A stretch of 64,000 nt of DNA. It comes from Merluccius polli. Taxonomy: Eukaryota > Chordata > Actinopteri > Gadiformes > Merlucciidae. The notes beneath the pieces were generated by a model. It had not been told where the DNA came from. It made no database searches and was given only the letters and a program-made list of their open reading frames with translations. Location of the stretch: the NCBI GenBank assembly GCA_030340625.1, contig JAOPHQ010004838.1, forward strand, positions 30,001-94,000. The letters are read 5' to 3'. The translations under genes and the position numbers were made by a program. Below are positions 1 through 11,105 of this stretch, one piece after another (positions within the stretch are counted from its first letter, which is position 1; each line of letters begins with the position of its first letter).

Positions 1-360
1 GTGGTGCTCCTCATCCCGCTGTCCGTGCCCACCGAGGAGGAGGAGAGGATGGAGGAGCCCGTCACCATGGGCCTCGGCGGTGAGCCACCGCCGCTAGATC
101 TCTCTCCACCTGCTCGCTCCGCTTCCCTTCCTCCCGTCTGTTATGGCACTCTGCTATCCCACTCTGTCTGTTATGGCAGGGTTTCACAATATCACACCTC
201 TTACGCTGGTTGAAGACAGGTGTGAGAGTATGAATCTTGTGTAAGATGAACACACAGAGACGGGGTTATACTGACAGCCATTAACCTGCTCCCAGTAGAT
301 AACAATACACTCCATCTGCTTTCTGCATCTGCCCATTGCATATGTGACCAGCCTGGCAGA

Positions 361-445
<85 letters not shown>

Positions 446-711
446 TAGGGACCACATATTCACCATTAACTAGTTGCTAAGATCGTAATTTATGTACAAC
501 AACTTCCTTACTTACTATCAATAAGCAGTAATTAGGAGGTCATTGAGGGAAAACTCTAAGATTAAAGTTAATGGCCTAGTAGTTGTAGAATATGGTCATG
601 CAGAATAATGCATTAATAAGTGCTTTATAATGACTAATAAAGAGCCAATATGCAAGCTAATAAGTAACTAGTTAATGGTATGGTATATATATATATATAT
701 ATATATATACA

Positions 712-780
<69 letters not shown>

Positions 781-2272
781 AACATTTTTTGTATGAATGT
801 ATTGATTAAATTGATTATTTTCAACGTTTAATTTCATTTCATTTTGACATTTAAAATGTCAGTTGTGATCTAAAGTTTTGGATAAAAGACACTAAATCCC
901 TCCTTGTGGAAAAGGGAATAAAACCCCTGATCCGGCCGGGCCCCTCCTTTAAGTCACCCACCCCACTGTCCCCCAGGTGCGGTCCTGATGCTGAAGGGCT
1001 CCGTCGTGCGCCTGGCCTTCCTGGACCTGGCCGGGGCCATCATCCCGGGGCCCCACGAGGTGTGGCGGGACCCCCAATGGCCCCGAGGACCCCGACCGGC
1101 CGCGGCGGCGCAAGCTCATCAACTTCTCCCCGTCGTCGTCGCAGGACAGCTGCGGCGAGGGCCACCTGGCCGTGGTGTGCTCCGAGCGGCAGGCCAAGGT
1201 GCTCCTCATGCCGTCGCAGTCCTGCCTCTTCGTGCACAACATCACAGAGTCGTCCTTCGTGCTGCGCGCCGACGTGGTGACCGTGTGCAACAGCGTCTGC
1301 CTGGCCTGCTTCTGTGCCAACGGCCACGTCATGACCCTCAGGTAAACAGACTGCACCTTCAGCCTAACCCTAACCCTAACCCCCCCCCCCCCCCACCTAA
1401 GGCTGCCTGCCATCATTTTGTGTGTGTGTGTGTGTGGGGCGGGTGGTGGGTTGAAGGCGACATTCTCCTCCTAATGAGAACTTGCTTTAATGTATTTTTA
1501 CGAACAAGCAATGGGTTTTTTTGTACATTAAAGGGGTAAGCTAAGATAAGGGTAGGCGAAAAGGAAAAGCTTCAGATTAATTTCCTAACCAAATAGTTAG
1601 GAACCAAATAGACCTCAGGGGACAGCGCCATCGCTTGTGAAGCACTTTTTATTGCAATTGCTGTTTCTGATAGGCTGCAATTGTACCAAGCCAAGTCCCT
1701 TGCTATATCCAACTAATTGTGTTCGATCCCCAAAGTCTTGATATGAGTGTAGGGTGACTCTTTAATTGCATGGTTTGTTTACCCAAATGGTAGATGATAA
1801 ATGAGTTATATATTCATATTCATATTTATGTGCATTCACAGATAATTAGATTGAAAACTCTAGTGGTTCCCTTTGATTGGGGTTTGTGATTTTATGTCTT
1901 TTTAGGAGTTATTAGAGTTGGAGTGTGATGTCTTTTGGAAACTGCTCTTTAATTGCTTTCAATGAGTTCACAGCTGCCTGTGCTGTCGCCGCCGTGCATA
2001 TTAAAGCCTTTAATGGCTTTTGTCTGATGTGTCTTATTTCCCCCCCCCCCCCCCCCCCCCATGATGTCATTGTCTGGTGTATGTCATTGTGTGTTGCTCC
2101 GCCCACAGTTTACCCAGCCTCAGACCACTGATGGATGTCAACTACCTGCCGCTGACAGACATGCGCATCGCCAGAACCTTTTGCTTCACCAACGGTGGAC
2201 AGGCTCTCTACCTTAGCTCCCCCACCGAGGTCCAGAGAATCACATACAGCCAGGAGATGTGTGACAACCTGC

Positions 2273-2309
<37 letters not shown>

Positions 2310-5300
2310 TTTATGAGTGCACTGAGAGAAAAAGAGCACCAGTAACCGGAACAGGAGTTTTTTTTTCTTTTTGATGAAACTATGCTGCCACCTGTAGGCT
2401 CATGCAGTTATTACACATATATTAAACCCCAAAAAGTCACTATACTGCCCCATAAGGAAATGCCTGAAGTAACAATAAAATTACACATCAATACACAATT
2501 CCCTAAATCCAGGGATTCATGAACACACATTGTTTTTGTTGTGGAACAGAACGCAGGGTCCAAGTCCACCTTACCCAACTGTGAATTGAATTGAATAACT
2601 TTATTGAAATTGAAACTTTATTATGCCATCCTATACCAACACATGCTTGTTTATTGATTGACACAGGAGATGCTGGGAGAGCTGTTCACGCCGATAGAGA
2701 CACCAGAGGTCCAGAACAGAGGCTTCCTCAAGGGCTTCTTTGGAGGGAACTCCCAGACCTTCGACAGAGAGGAGCTCTGTGGGTCATCCCTATATCACTT
2801 TATACAGATTATACAGTCATGCTTTATCCTTGTATTTTACTGCCCATTGGATCCTATCCAATATAAATCCACCATCCACTCTAGTAATAACGTGAGCAGT
2901 AATCACGTCAGCTTGATTTATGGAATGGCCTTTTTTAATAGATCAGGTAAGGAATAAACAATGACGTGCAATGATTAAATATTAGTTATATTAGTCATAT
3001 ATAACATTATTGTTTATTTATCAACTTAATCAAGTGACATTAATACATTATTCCACTGCCCTTTGAGCATATTTTTTTTGTGTTGTCAAGGAAACATCTG
3101 GTCGATAGTTGTCTACCATAAATAATGTGTCGCTGTTCATTTGGCCACCATGATTATCAACAGGTTCATTCAAGGGCCCCTATTTCACCACCAGGTGTGA
3201 TGTTGATTAGCCATTACAACCAGTCAAAAGGGGTTAGGGTTAGCCTATCCAGTGGACTATACCAACTAGGTAGGCTGATCTATCCATCTGGGTGAACACC
3301 TACCACTTGTGATGTCACTAGGGGGCAGCTTTGATTTTGAGTGGCTTGTAATGGCTAATCAACATCACACCTGGTGGTAAAATAGGGGCCCTTTAAGTTG
3401 TTTTTTGATGACGACCATCCACTGAGTCACCCTGTCCACGTGTTTCCCCCCCCCCCCCCCCCCTGACGTCCACTAGTCGGTGAGGCGGCGGCGGGCAAGG
3501 CCTCTCGGAGCCTGGCCCAGCACATCCCCGGCCAGGTGGGCATGGAGGGCATGAAGGCGGCGGCCAGCGGGGTGGTGGGAGACCTGGCGCGGGCCCGCAT
3601 CGCCCTGGACGAGAGGGGCCAGCGGCTGGGAGAGCTGGAGGAGCGCACCGCCCTCATGATGAACAGCGCGGAAACCTTCTCCAAACACGCCCATGAGGTG
3701 TGTGCTGCCGCGGGGCCATAGGGGACGGTTACAGTGCACCCCCTCAATAAAATGAGATGGTTCATCTCAAGGGGTTGTCTCTTTAATTAACATGTTAATA
3801 AATACTAGAATTATATTGGCATTCACACCAGCTTAACATATTAGCGGGGAAACATCTTGTGAGAGCTGCAGTGAAATTATTTTGCAGGTTTAAGTCTAAT
3901 CTCTAGTCTTCTCCTTTCTCTTTAGCTAGCTCACTAATTAGCTACAGTTACTTTCAGAAGCAGCACATTACATTTTTGGGGGGCTTATAACAGTTGAAGA
4001 TTGCATGATGTGGCGTGTGCATGAGAGCAGTGTTACAATCAATCGTCTTTTGTCTAAAAATAAAATCTACCGAAACAGAAGCAGGAGATATCTCTCGAGG
4101 TAATAACAGCATTTTGAAAGAGCCTTTTGGAAAGGGAATTTGACTCAATACTCCCCCCTGGGACAGACCCCCAGGTTCAAATAGCTCTTTGTATGTCTGA
4201 ATTTGCTGTTTTTTTTTAATCCCCTGTCATTAGGTTGGACAGAGTTATAATGGTTGGTGAATTCAATATTCACTTTGATGAGGTTTCATGCAGCGTTGCT
4301 TCTGAAAATCTTAAGTCTTTATTCAACACGTGTCTGGTCCCACACACATTAGGGGCCATACCTTGGACCTTGTTTTTAAGCTTGGTTTTAATATTGATTC
4401 TATTTGCTCTGAGGAGCTGCATGTTAATTACCATGAATGTTGTCAACCTGTCTTCTATTTTAGATTCTCTGCCCAGTAAACGTGTAAATTGCTCTCGCAT
4501 CTTAAATTAGTCTGGTCCACTCTTTTAATACACAATAATACACCGGTTTGGATAAAGTGGCTTCTAGTAAAATAAGACTTGTTCCCTCCGTCAATTCATC
4601 CTTCTGGTTAAATGACACTGTGGCAGACCCTGCCACACGCCACCTAAGTGGCTTTCCAGCCCCAGTGTCCCATCAGTCTGACTTGCCAGGTGCGGCTGCT
4701 ATCAACCTCACACACTCCACATAACTCCACCCTCCTCCATCCAAGCAAATACAGAGAAAAAAAACAACTGGACACAACGCAAAATAAATGGACTCTTAAC
4801 AGGGTTGCCATACCTAAATTTAAAAAAACAAATCCCCCTCCATCCCGGAGACCGGAGGCCTGGGGCTGCTGCCTTGGCTGGCCGAGGTGTAGCTGGGCTT
4901 GGCCATGGGTAGGGCCACCCTCCACCAGGCCTTATCCCATGTCTCCCTCCAGGAGCGTGGGCCTTGGGCTGCTGTGCTTTCTGGCAGAGGTGCGGCTGGG
5001 CCTGGGCTGCTGCGGGCTGATTCCAGGGGCCGCTAGTTGCAGACGGCTGCTCTCAGCGCTGCCTCCCCTGTCCTCTGCTGGGCATCACCAACGAGCGTCG
5101 CTGCCGCCGGGAAAAGGGCTGGTGCTGGGAGGTGGCTGTTTGTCGACAAGGCTGGTGGCTCCAGTGTGTCTTCAGGCAGCCCTTCTGTGTCCCTCCCAGT
5201 TCTGAGAGGCCCCACTTTGGGCGCCAGTATGGCAGTAGACCCTGCCAAATGCCACCTAAGTAGTTTCGCTGGGCTCCTTCAACACACTGGACACAGGTAG

Positions 5301-7019
5301 ATGTTGTACACCAGTTTATTGGAGAGTTGGCAAGATGTTACAAGCCAGAGCAGATGTAACATGCTGTCATGGCAGAGGCTCTCTCCTGAGTGAGTGTGGT
5401 GATAGATATGGTTTAACCTACAGCCTCACCCAGCCCAAGAGTCCCATCAGTCTGACTCGGGCCAGGTGAGGCTATAATCCAGCTATCAACCACACACACT
5501 CCACATACACTATTTGTTGTTTCCGGCGTAAATGTCAGAGGGTAGAGCGACTGTCGAAATCCACCAAGCTCCATGTTCACCGTCTCTATTACAAATACCT
5601 TATAATTGAGTTTAACAACATGGTTAAGGATGCAAGGGCTTCTTACTTTGCTAAGCTAATTTCCTCCAGTAAACGCAACCCTAAAGACCTGTTTGATACC
5701 ATTAACATCATTGTCACTCCTGTCTTTTCAAATAAGGATTGCAGTAACTTTCTCTCTTTCCTTATGGGTAATATTAGAGATGTCAGGGCTAGCATCATCC
5801 CCTCTTCTACTCCCTTTTCTGCTGATCCAACTCGGCCGTCAATTTTGGACTGCTTCTCTCCTATTTCCATGCAAGACCTCATTGATCTGGTGGACAGTAT
5901 AAAACCTTCCTCAAGCCCTTTAGATATTTTACCAATGTCCATGTTTAAAAAATTGACTTGGGTCTATTTGTCTATGCCTGGTCTCTATTATGCATAGCTG
6001 CAAGCTGGTTATTTTAAACATGCAGCTGTTCAGCCCCATCTTAAAAACACTAACCTTGATCCGTCCCTGCCCAAAAACGATAGGCCTAATTCTAAGCTGC
6101 CTTTAATCTAAAAAATATTACAGAAAGTTGTTGCCAAACAGCTCACTGCTGTCTTGACTGCAGACACCATTTTAGATCAATTCCACTGAAAAAGCTCTTC
6201 TCAGAGTCCGTAATGACATAATGATGTCTTCTCATGTGGGTGAATGCTCTGTGTTGGTGCTGCTGGATCTAAGGTCAGCTTTTGATGCTGTAGATCACAG
6301 CATCCCGACTAAAAGGGAGATCTGTAGCCTCGGTTGACACCTTTAAAAAGCAGCTGAAGACTCATTCGTCCAAACTGCCATCGTCTCGCCTCGTGCTGTC
6401 TAGTGTTTGTCATTTTGTGTGTTTTTAAGGTCTGTTTTTTTGTACTGTTTAATGGCCTTAAACACTCGTGTGAAGCACTTTGTGACCTTGCTCTGTGAAA
6501 GGTGCTTTACTAAATCAACTTTACTTACTTACAGGGGTGGTGTTCAATTAGGAGGTATGAAGCGGGGCATCGCCCACATCTTGAATATGTTGCCAGTACT
6601 AAAAAGGGAGCGCACAATAGACGTATGCCAGTGCCTGCGGTAGCTTATACAGACATTATTCATAGCAATTTTCTCTAAATGTTTGTCACGGCAAAGCGGT
6701 CTGCGTTACTTAAACAGTATTTAAGTATCTAAGTACTCCTTCATAGTGATGTTGCGCCAGCTGTCCCATCTACTGTTCAAACACCTGGCAGCCATCTTTC
6801 AGTTTCTCTTTCAAGACATCTCCTCCTCGGGAGCCGAAACAGCAGGGTGGCGGGATGTGGGAGGAACGCAGTGTTTGGTTGAAGTGGTTGTCTCCACTGT
6901 GACGGCCAGTTCCTGCTTTGCTGTTGTTGTCTCCTCTAACCATCCTGTCTTCCATTGTTTGTCGCCCCCGTCTGCAGCTGATGCTGAAGTGTAAGGACAA
7001 GAAGTGGTACCAGTTCTAA
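1..7019 (+). CDS. stxbp5l: Tomosyn (syntaxin-binding protein 5-like), 3' part of gene
   Basis: Partial gene, six exons seen: <1-79, 977-1341, 2109-2274, 2667-2778, 3477-3697 and 6978-7019 (TAA at 7017-7019). Tomosyns are cytosolic proteins that bind syntaxin/SNAP-25 and hold back vesicle fusion. The first three exons cover the end of the second beta-propeller (VLMLKGSVVRLAFLDLAG, then SLRPLMDVNYLPLTDMRIAR). The exon at 2667 gives the linker (REELFGE across the junction). Exons 3477 and 6978 encode the R-SNARE motif, with LDERGQRLGELEERT holding the central Arg, and end in KDKKWYQF, the family C-terminus. DVNYLPLTDMRIARTFCFTN and RRRKLINFSPSSSQ fit tomosyn-2 better than tomosyn-1 from my knowledge of the families. 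Exon 977-1341 has one extra C in the run at 1071-1075. Without it the frame and the junction phases all fit. LMLKCKDKK has Cys where Tyr is usual. Upstream exons lie outside the window. Confidence 0.88.
364..442. repeat. (TA)n microsatellite
   Basis: About 39 uninterrupted TA units in the stxbp5l intron between the exons ending at 79 and starting at 977. Confidence 0.95.
683..777. repeat. (TA)n microsatellite, interrupted
   Basis: Second TA array in the same intron, broken once by ACAG near 710. Together with the array at 364 it makes much of this 0.9-kb intron AT-dinucleotide repeat. Confidence 0.95.
1361..1394. repeat. Three telomere-like CCCTAA units followed by a poly-C run
   Basis: Three tandem CCTAAC-type units (the C-rich telomeric hexamer) run straight into 15 C residues just after the exon ending at 1341. 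It is too short to be a true interstitial telomere array. Confidence 0.6.
2040..2060. repeat. Poly-C run near a splice acceptor
   Basis: A run of 21 C about 50 bases upstream of the exon starting at 2109. Homopolymers this long are often miscounted in assemblies. Confidence 0.85.
2275..2306. repeat. (GT)n microsatellite that forms the 5' splice site
   Basis: The exon ends CTGCAG at 2274 and the intron starts directly with a GT repeat, so the donor is the first unit of the array. Confidence 0.85.
3174..3391. mobile_element. Foldback/MITE-like DNA element in a stxbp5l intron
   Basis: Near-perfect inverted ends of about 50 bp: the left arm 3174-3222 begins GGGCCCCTATTTCACCACC and the right arm 3342-3391 is its reverse complement with two or three changes. 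The 218-bp unit has no coding capacity. Long inverted ends and small size fit a nonautonomous DNA transposon. I see no convincing target duplication, so the superfamily is left open. Confidence 0.75.
3446..3463. repeat. Poly-C run in a splice acceptor region
   Basis: An 18-C run ending 13 bases before the acceptor AG at 3475-3476. It acts as part of the pyrimidine tract of the intron before the R-SNARE exon. Confidence 0.8.
4230..6533 (+). mobile_element. Broken L2-like non-LTR retrotransposon (LINE)
   Basis: This lies in the last stxbp5l intron. Position 4235 on reads VGEFNIHFDE, an endonuclease GDFNIH-type motif. From 5517 the reading continues FRRKCQRVERL and then KDARASYFAKLISSSKRNP and LDILPMSMF, typical of the segment just before and into the reverse transcriptase of teleost L2-like LINEs. 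RT fragments follow to about 6305 (a LLDLRSAFDAVDHS block). The sequence then jumps to a C-terminal tail and a 3' end with GTGAAGCACTTTGTGACC and TTACTTACTTAC at 6520-6533. It is broken by stops, frameshifts, an internal deletion near 6306 and the insertion at 4620-5506. It is a dead copy on the same strand as the host gene. Confidence 0.85.
4620..5506. mobile_element. Terminal-repeat (TRIM-like) insertion nested in the LINE
   Basis: The LINE reading frame stops at 4619 and resumes at 5507, with ACACT on both sides (4615-4619 and 5507-5511), a 5-bp target duplication. The insert has imperfect direct repeats at its ends. GACCCTGCCA..GCCACCTAAGT occurs near 4625 and near 5239, and GTCCCATCAGTCTGACT near 4666 and near 5443, each followed by TATCAACC and ACACACTCCACAT. 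The left copy lacks roughly 170-190 bp of the right copy. The internal part is GC-rich with degenerate GGGCTGCTG-type reiterations and no recognisable protein. Direct terminal repeats, a 5-bp duplication and small size suggest a terminal-repeat retrotransposon in miniature. No clear primer-binding site was found. Confidence 0.6.
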
Positions 7020-7084
7020 TGGCGGGACGGAGCGCAGAGACGGCCCCCTGGCCCAAGGATACAGACTTTCCCTCTACATTATGA

Positions 7085-7131
7085 GCAAGAGAGAGAAAGA
7101 GAGAGAGAGAGGGGAATAGAGAGAGAGAGAT
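7085..7131. repeat. (GA)n-rich block in stxbp5l 3'UTR
   Basis: Purine-only GAGA array on the sense strand, in the first 120 bases of the 3'UTR. Confidence 0.8.
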
Positions 7132-7337
7132 GAAACGAAGACGAAAGCGAAGAGGTGACTCCTGCCTTGAAACGGGGCTCACTCTCTCAGGTGGCTTTTG
7201 GTTGAGAGGCTGTTGGCGCGTTGTTGGAGAGGCGGGACGGGTCGGTCACTTGTCTACACGAGTAGCGACGCGAAGGAGCACCGCGACAGGAGGACAGTCT
7301 CACCAGGGGGGCTGGGGACCGTGGACGTCCAAGAGTG

Positions 7338-7397
7338 TGTGTGACTGTGTGTGTGTGCGTGCGTGTGTGTGTGTGTGTGTGTGTGTGCGTGCGTGTG
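7338..7397. repeat. (GT)n microsatellite with GC variants in stxbp5l 3'UTR
   Basis: About 30 GT units with GTGC substitutions, transcribed as UG-rich RNA. Confidence 0.8.
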
Positions 7398-8373
7398 AAA
7401 TGAGGAGTGAGGTTCCTGGACCTCTGTGTGTAGATACTCTCAAGTTAAGAAACCAACAACGAAATGCATGAAAACAAAAACATACAAACAAAAAAAATGG
7501 ATGACTACTAAAAAATATCAAACTGCCATATTAAAAAGCAGCATGCTACTTCAAAGCGGAAGGAGGTACGGAAATTACACTTTTATTTAATAATATAAGC
7601 CAACGAGAGAAACTATGAAAAACTTTATATTTTTTGAAATATTGAGGAAAAAATAGTCTATATATAAAAAGGGAAATGTATACCTGCATTGCTATTAAGC
7701 CAAAATTTGTGTTCACATTTTATGTTTGTTTCAATTTGGTTTCAAGAATTCCACATCGATTTTTATTATCAACACTTAATATTAACACCTAACACAATAT
7801 TAAAGCATATATGTTTCTCTACGGATAGACTCACAGCGACTAATGCTGACACTTACCAATTACTTTGGGAATCTGTTCACTGTCATACTAGTTCCCTTGT
7901 TTTTGCTGCTGCTAATTAATGAGAGCATCACCGAAGAATAGTATCCTCCCCAAACTACAATCAGCAGACGTTGACGAGATTATGATAGTGAGAGCCATTG
8001 GCAATGTTATGGTGGTGACTGAAAGCGGAGATATTGATTGAGGGCCAGGGCTGTGTGTGTTATACAGCAATTGTACTATTCATGTGCCATAACAAAAAAA
8101 GAAGAATTTAAAACTTGATCACAACTCCACAACCCTCCTGTAAAACAGACAAAGAGCTAATGTATCGTATGGTTATCAGTCGTCTCTTGTTTACGATATT
8201 GAAAATAAAGTCCATTGAAATGGCGGCGTTGGGAATATTTTATCATAATCTGAGGGCTGGATCTGATTTTGACGTTCTGTATATTTTTTATTTTTTACTT
8301 AATTGTTGTTATTGCTATTGTTGTCATTTGTTGATTTGAATCTTCTGATGCCTTTGTATGTATGAGATCTATG

Positions 8374-8375
<2 letters not shown>

Positions 8376-8416
<41 letters not shown>

Positions 8417-8480
8417 AAGAGAGAGCGAGAGAGAGAAAGAGAGAGAGGGAAAGAGAGAGCGAGAGAGAGAGAGAGAGCGA
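8376..8480. repeat. (GA)n array in stxbp5l 3'UTR
   Basis: About 100 bases of GA repeat with GGAAA and GCGA variants. The sense strand is purine-only. Confidence 0.9.
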
Positions 8481-10082
8481 GGACGTCTAACTCTTCTTTC
8501 TTTGCCAAAGCCATCGAAACATGAATGATCCTCCTCTCCTCACCCCAACGCAAGTGTTTTTTTGCTCTCCAGTGGACGAGTGGTTTTACGCACTAACGTA
8601 TCACTGCAGGTATCCTACTGTTTTGTTATGTTTGTTGTGTTTTTGTCATGATTCTCGATTATATTACTGCTTATTGAACAAGACAGAGGATATGAACGAC
8701 GACCGGTTTCCCGTCTATGGAGTATGTCTGTATGGGAAATGGGACAGAGGAGACGTAAAAAAAATCTGTTGTTGTTTTTCTTGTGACGTTTAGATATGGG
8801 TCAGTCATTAATGAAAATGTGTACAATATGTGTGAGATATTCACTCTGATTTGGTCTATAAAGGCAAATATGTTTTTGTTGGTTTGTTAGACTTTTACAT
8901 ATTGCAACTTGACAACTAAGGTATTCTCGTGTCCTAATGCCATTTTTGATGGTAATAATCGCCTCTCAAGAAAAGGCTTTGTATGTTTAAAGAAAAAAAA
9001 AAATAACAAAAGTGTTTTATGATACATTGTTACGTATCATGTTGTAGTTGTGTTGTACATGGATAGGTTTCCAAAACATCACCGGCCCAACCGCATTGAC
9101 CGATGGCATACATGCAGTACATCTGTCCATTCAGGTCTGTGGGACCCGAGAGATCAGTAGAGGGTTCTCCATCTCCAACACGTTTTGGCCTGTCGTCATA
9201 TGTAGAAATATCATATGTGGAAATATCATATGTGCACACACAGAAAAGGCCAACAGACCCCATTGTTTTTCACCGAGAGACCGAGGTGGTCTAATGAAAT
9301 AGATCGGAAAAAGCCAAGAAACTGGAGTTTTTAAGAAGTGTAATTGTCCATCGTCTTTGACCAGATAAAAGTGTGGTCATGAACACGACAACAGAAAATA
9401 TAGCGTATATATTTCTCTACGTGTACCGTCGATGAAACTTGTGTTCAGTGCAGTTTTGACTTTCGATGGCAAAGAGTAAATTAAGAGATAACTTAAAAAT
9501 AAACTCCTGTAGACAGGGTGTTTCGTTATGTTTGTTTGGGTTTGGTTTTTTTTGTTTTTTTTTTTTACCAACTGTACAGCTCAATCCTGGGAGTTAAAGA
9601 GGGAGAAAAAATGAAGAAAAAAAAGAAAAAACAACTTTATTAGGATATTTTTCTCTTTAACTGTTGTACCCGTCACTGCTGGTATTGAAGCTGGGCTAAC
9701 CTGGCATTGTCTGCATCACTGGGACCGGGGTTGTCTTCTGACCAAGCATTTCTCTAGTTTTATCAAATGATGGCAGCAAAGTTTGTCTTGTTTCAATGGA
9801 TTCTACCACCTTTCGTTCTTATTGATATTATACTAGTGTCATAGAAATTACTGGACAAAAAAAAAAATACCTGGAACTATGTTGATGCAAAATCAAGTTG
9901 AAATAAACATTGATTGATGTACACAAGAGCGAGGGCTTTGTTTGATTCGTCCCCTTAAAAAAGCAAAGAGTTATTGTTATGGCTTATTGGAGGAGATCAC
10001 AGCTGCACTGCAATGGTATCACTCCTGTGGTATTATAGTCTTATAGGTAGTTTTAAAACCCGTCACCATGATGTAGTAGGCC

Positions 10083-10222
10083 TACACACACACACACACA
10101 CGCACACACACATTCACACACATGCACGTACACATTGGAAAACACACACATAACCACACACACACACACAACCACACACACAAACACACACACACACAAA
10201 CACACGCACACACACACACACA
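10083..10222. repeat. (CA)n compound microsatellite
   Basis: Imperfect CA repeat with CGCA, TTCA and AACCA variants, between the stxbp5l polyA site and the poglut2 promoter. Confidence 0.9.
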
Positions 10223-10379
10223 TTCACACACCACCAGTAACTCTTGTGCATGTGTCTCAGCACTCATCACATGAGTCGTGTTGAGACACTTGAGAAACTT
10301 GTAAAAGCATGAATAATAATTAAAAACAACAACAACAACAAAAAACAATCACAACATCCCAGTGAAAGGTTTCCATTCC

Positions 10380-10843
10380 GGGTTCGGTCCAATCAGATGG
10401 CCGCCTGGTGGTTCATCGTTTCCTCCACGCCTCCCGTGGCGGCGGTGGGAGCGGCCAATGGGACCAGTATAACCCCCTCTCCTCTCCCACTAAGGTCCCC
10501 GCTGGTCGGACATGGGACAAGTATTAAAAGACACTCTTTTAGTTGTTAATGTAATGTAACGTAATGTAATCATCCGGACCCGAAACGCCCAGCAGCACAT
10601 CCCCGAGTGCCACGTGGACGTTGAAGCCGGATGGGAAGCAGCGTTCCGGGGGGGTTTCCACTGGACCGGACCCGGCGGTCGGCTCCCCTCGGCGGCGGCG
10701 GTTTGGACGGTATCCCCGCCGGCATGTGGGGCCCACGGGCGGCCGCGGCTCTGCTGTAAGGAGGCGCAGAAAGAGTGACGGACCGACGACGACGCGCCTG
10801 TAAAGGTTGACGTGTGTGTGCGTGTGTGTGTGTGTGGGCCACC
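10380..10843 (+). promoter_or_regulatory. Candidate CpG-rich poglut2 promoter and 5'UTR
   Basis: CpG-rich DNA directly upstream of the poglut2 ATG. CCAAT boxes occur at 10389 (CCAATCAG) and about 10455 (CCAATGGG), a TATAA-like TATAACCC near 10469, and a GC-rich leader from about 10570. A short GT repeat (10809-10836) sits just before the Kozak sequence GGCCACCATG. I looked for an ER-stress element (CCAAT-N9-CCACG) and did not find one. The transcription start is not determinable. Confidence 0.5.
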
Positions 10844-11073
10844 ATGTTGCTGCCGTGCTTGCTGCTGGGCTGCGCCGGGCTGGTGAGCTGCGGCGCCCCG
10901 CCGGAGTCCGCGCCCAGCGCCGCCCGCTCCCTGGTGTGGGGACCGGGGCTGGAGACCGACGTGGTGCTGCCGGCTCGCTTCTTCTTCATACAGGCGGTGG
11001 ACGCCGCGGGGAGGAAGTGAGTCACCACTACTTCTACTAGTACTTCTACCACTACCACTAGTAGTATTAGTAC

Positions 11074-11105
<32 letters not shown>

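Larger units (their letters stand above)
7020..9930 (+). other. stxbp5l 3' untranslated region
   Basis: This stretch follows the TAA stop and holds no splice-supported coding exon. It is AT-rich with GA-repeat and GT-repeat blocks (7085-7131, 7338-7397, 8376-8480) and ends at a good AATAAA at 9902-9907. A long, unspliced, AU-rich 3'UTR is usual for neuronal tomosyn mRNAs. The exact cleavage site is inferred. Confidence 0.6.

Noticed and set aside
1361..1380. Interstitial telomere array
   Set aside because: Only three CCCTAA units. This is within what simple-repeat slippage gives.
4648..5205. 185-aa ORF inside the TRIM-like insert
   Set aside because: No recognisable family, proline/serine-rich by composition, lies wholly in a repeat and has no splice support.
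10380..10500. ER-stress response element in the poglut2 promoter
   Set aside because: CCAAT boxes are present but neither has CCACG at the required 9-base spacing on either strand.
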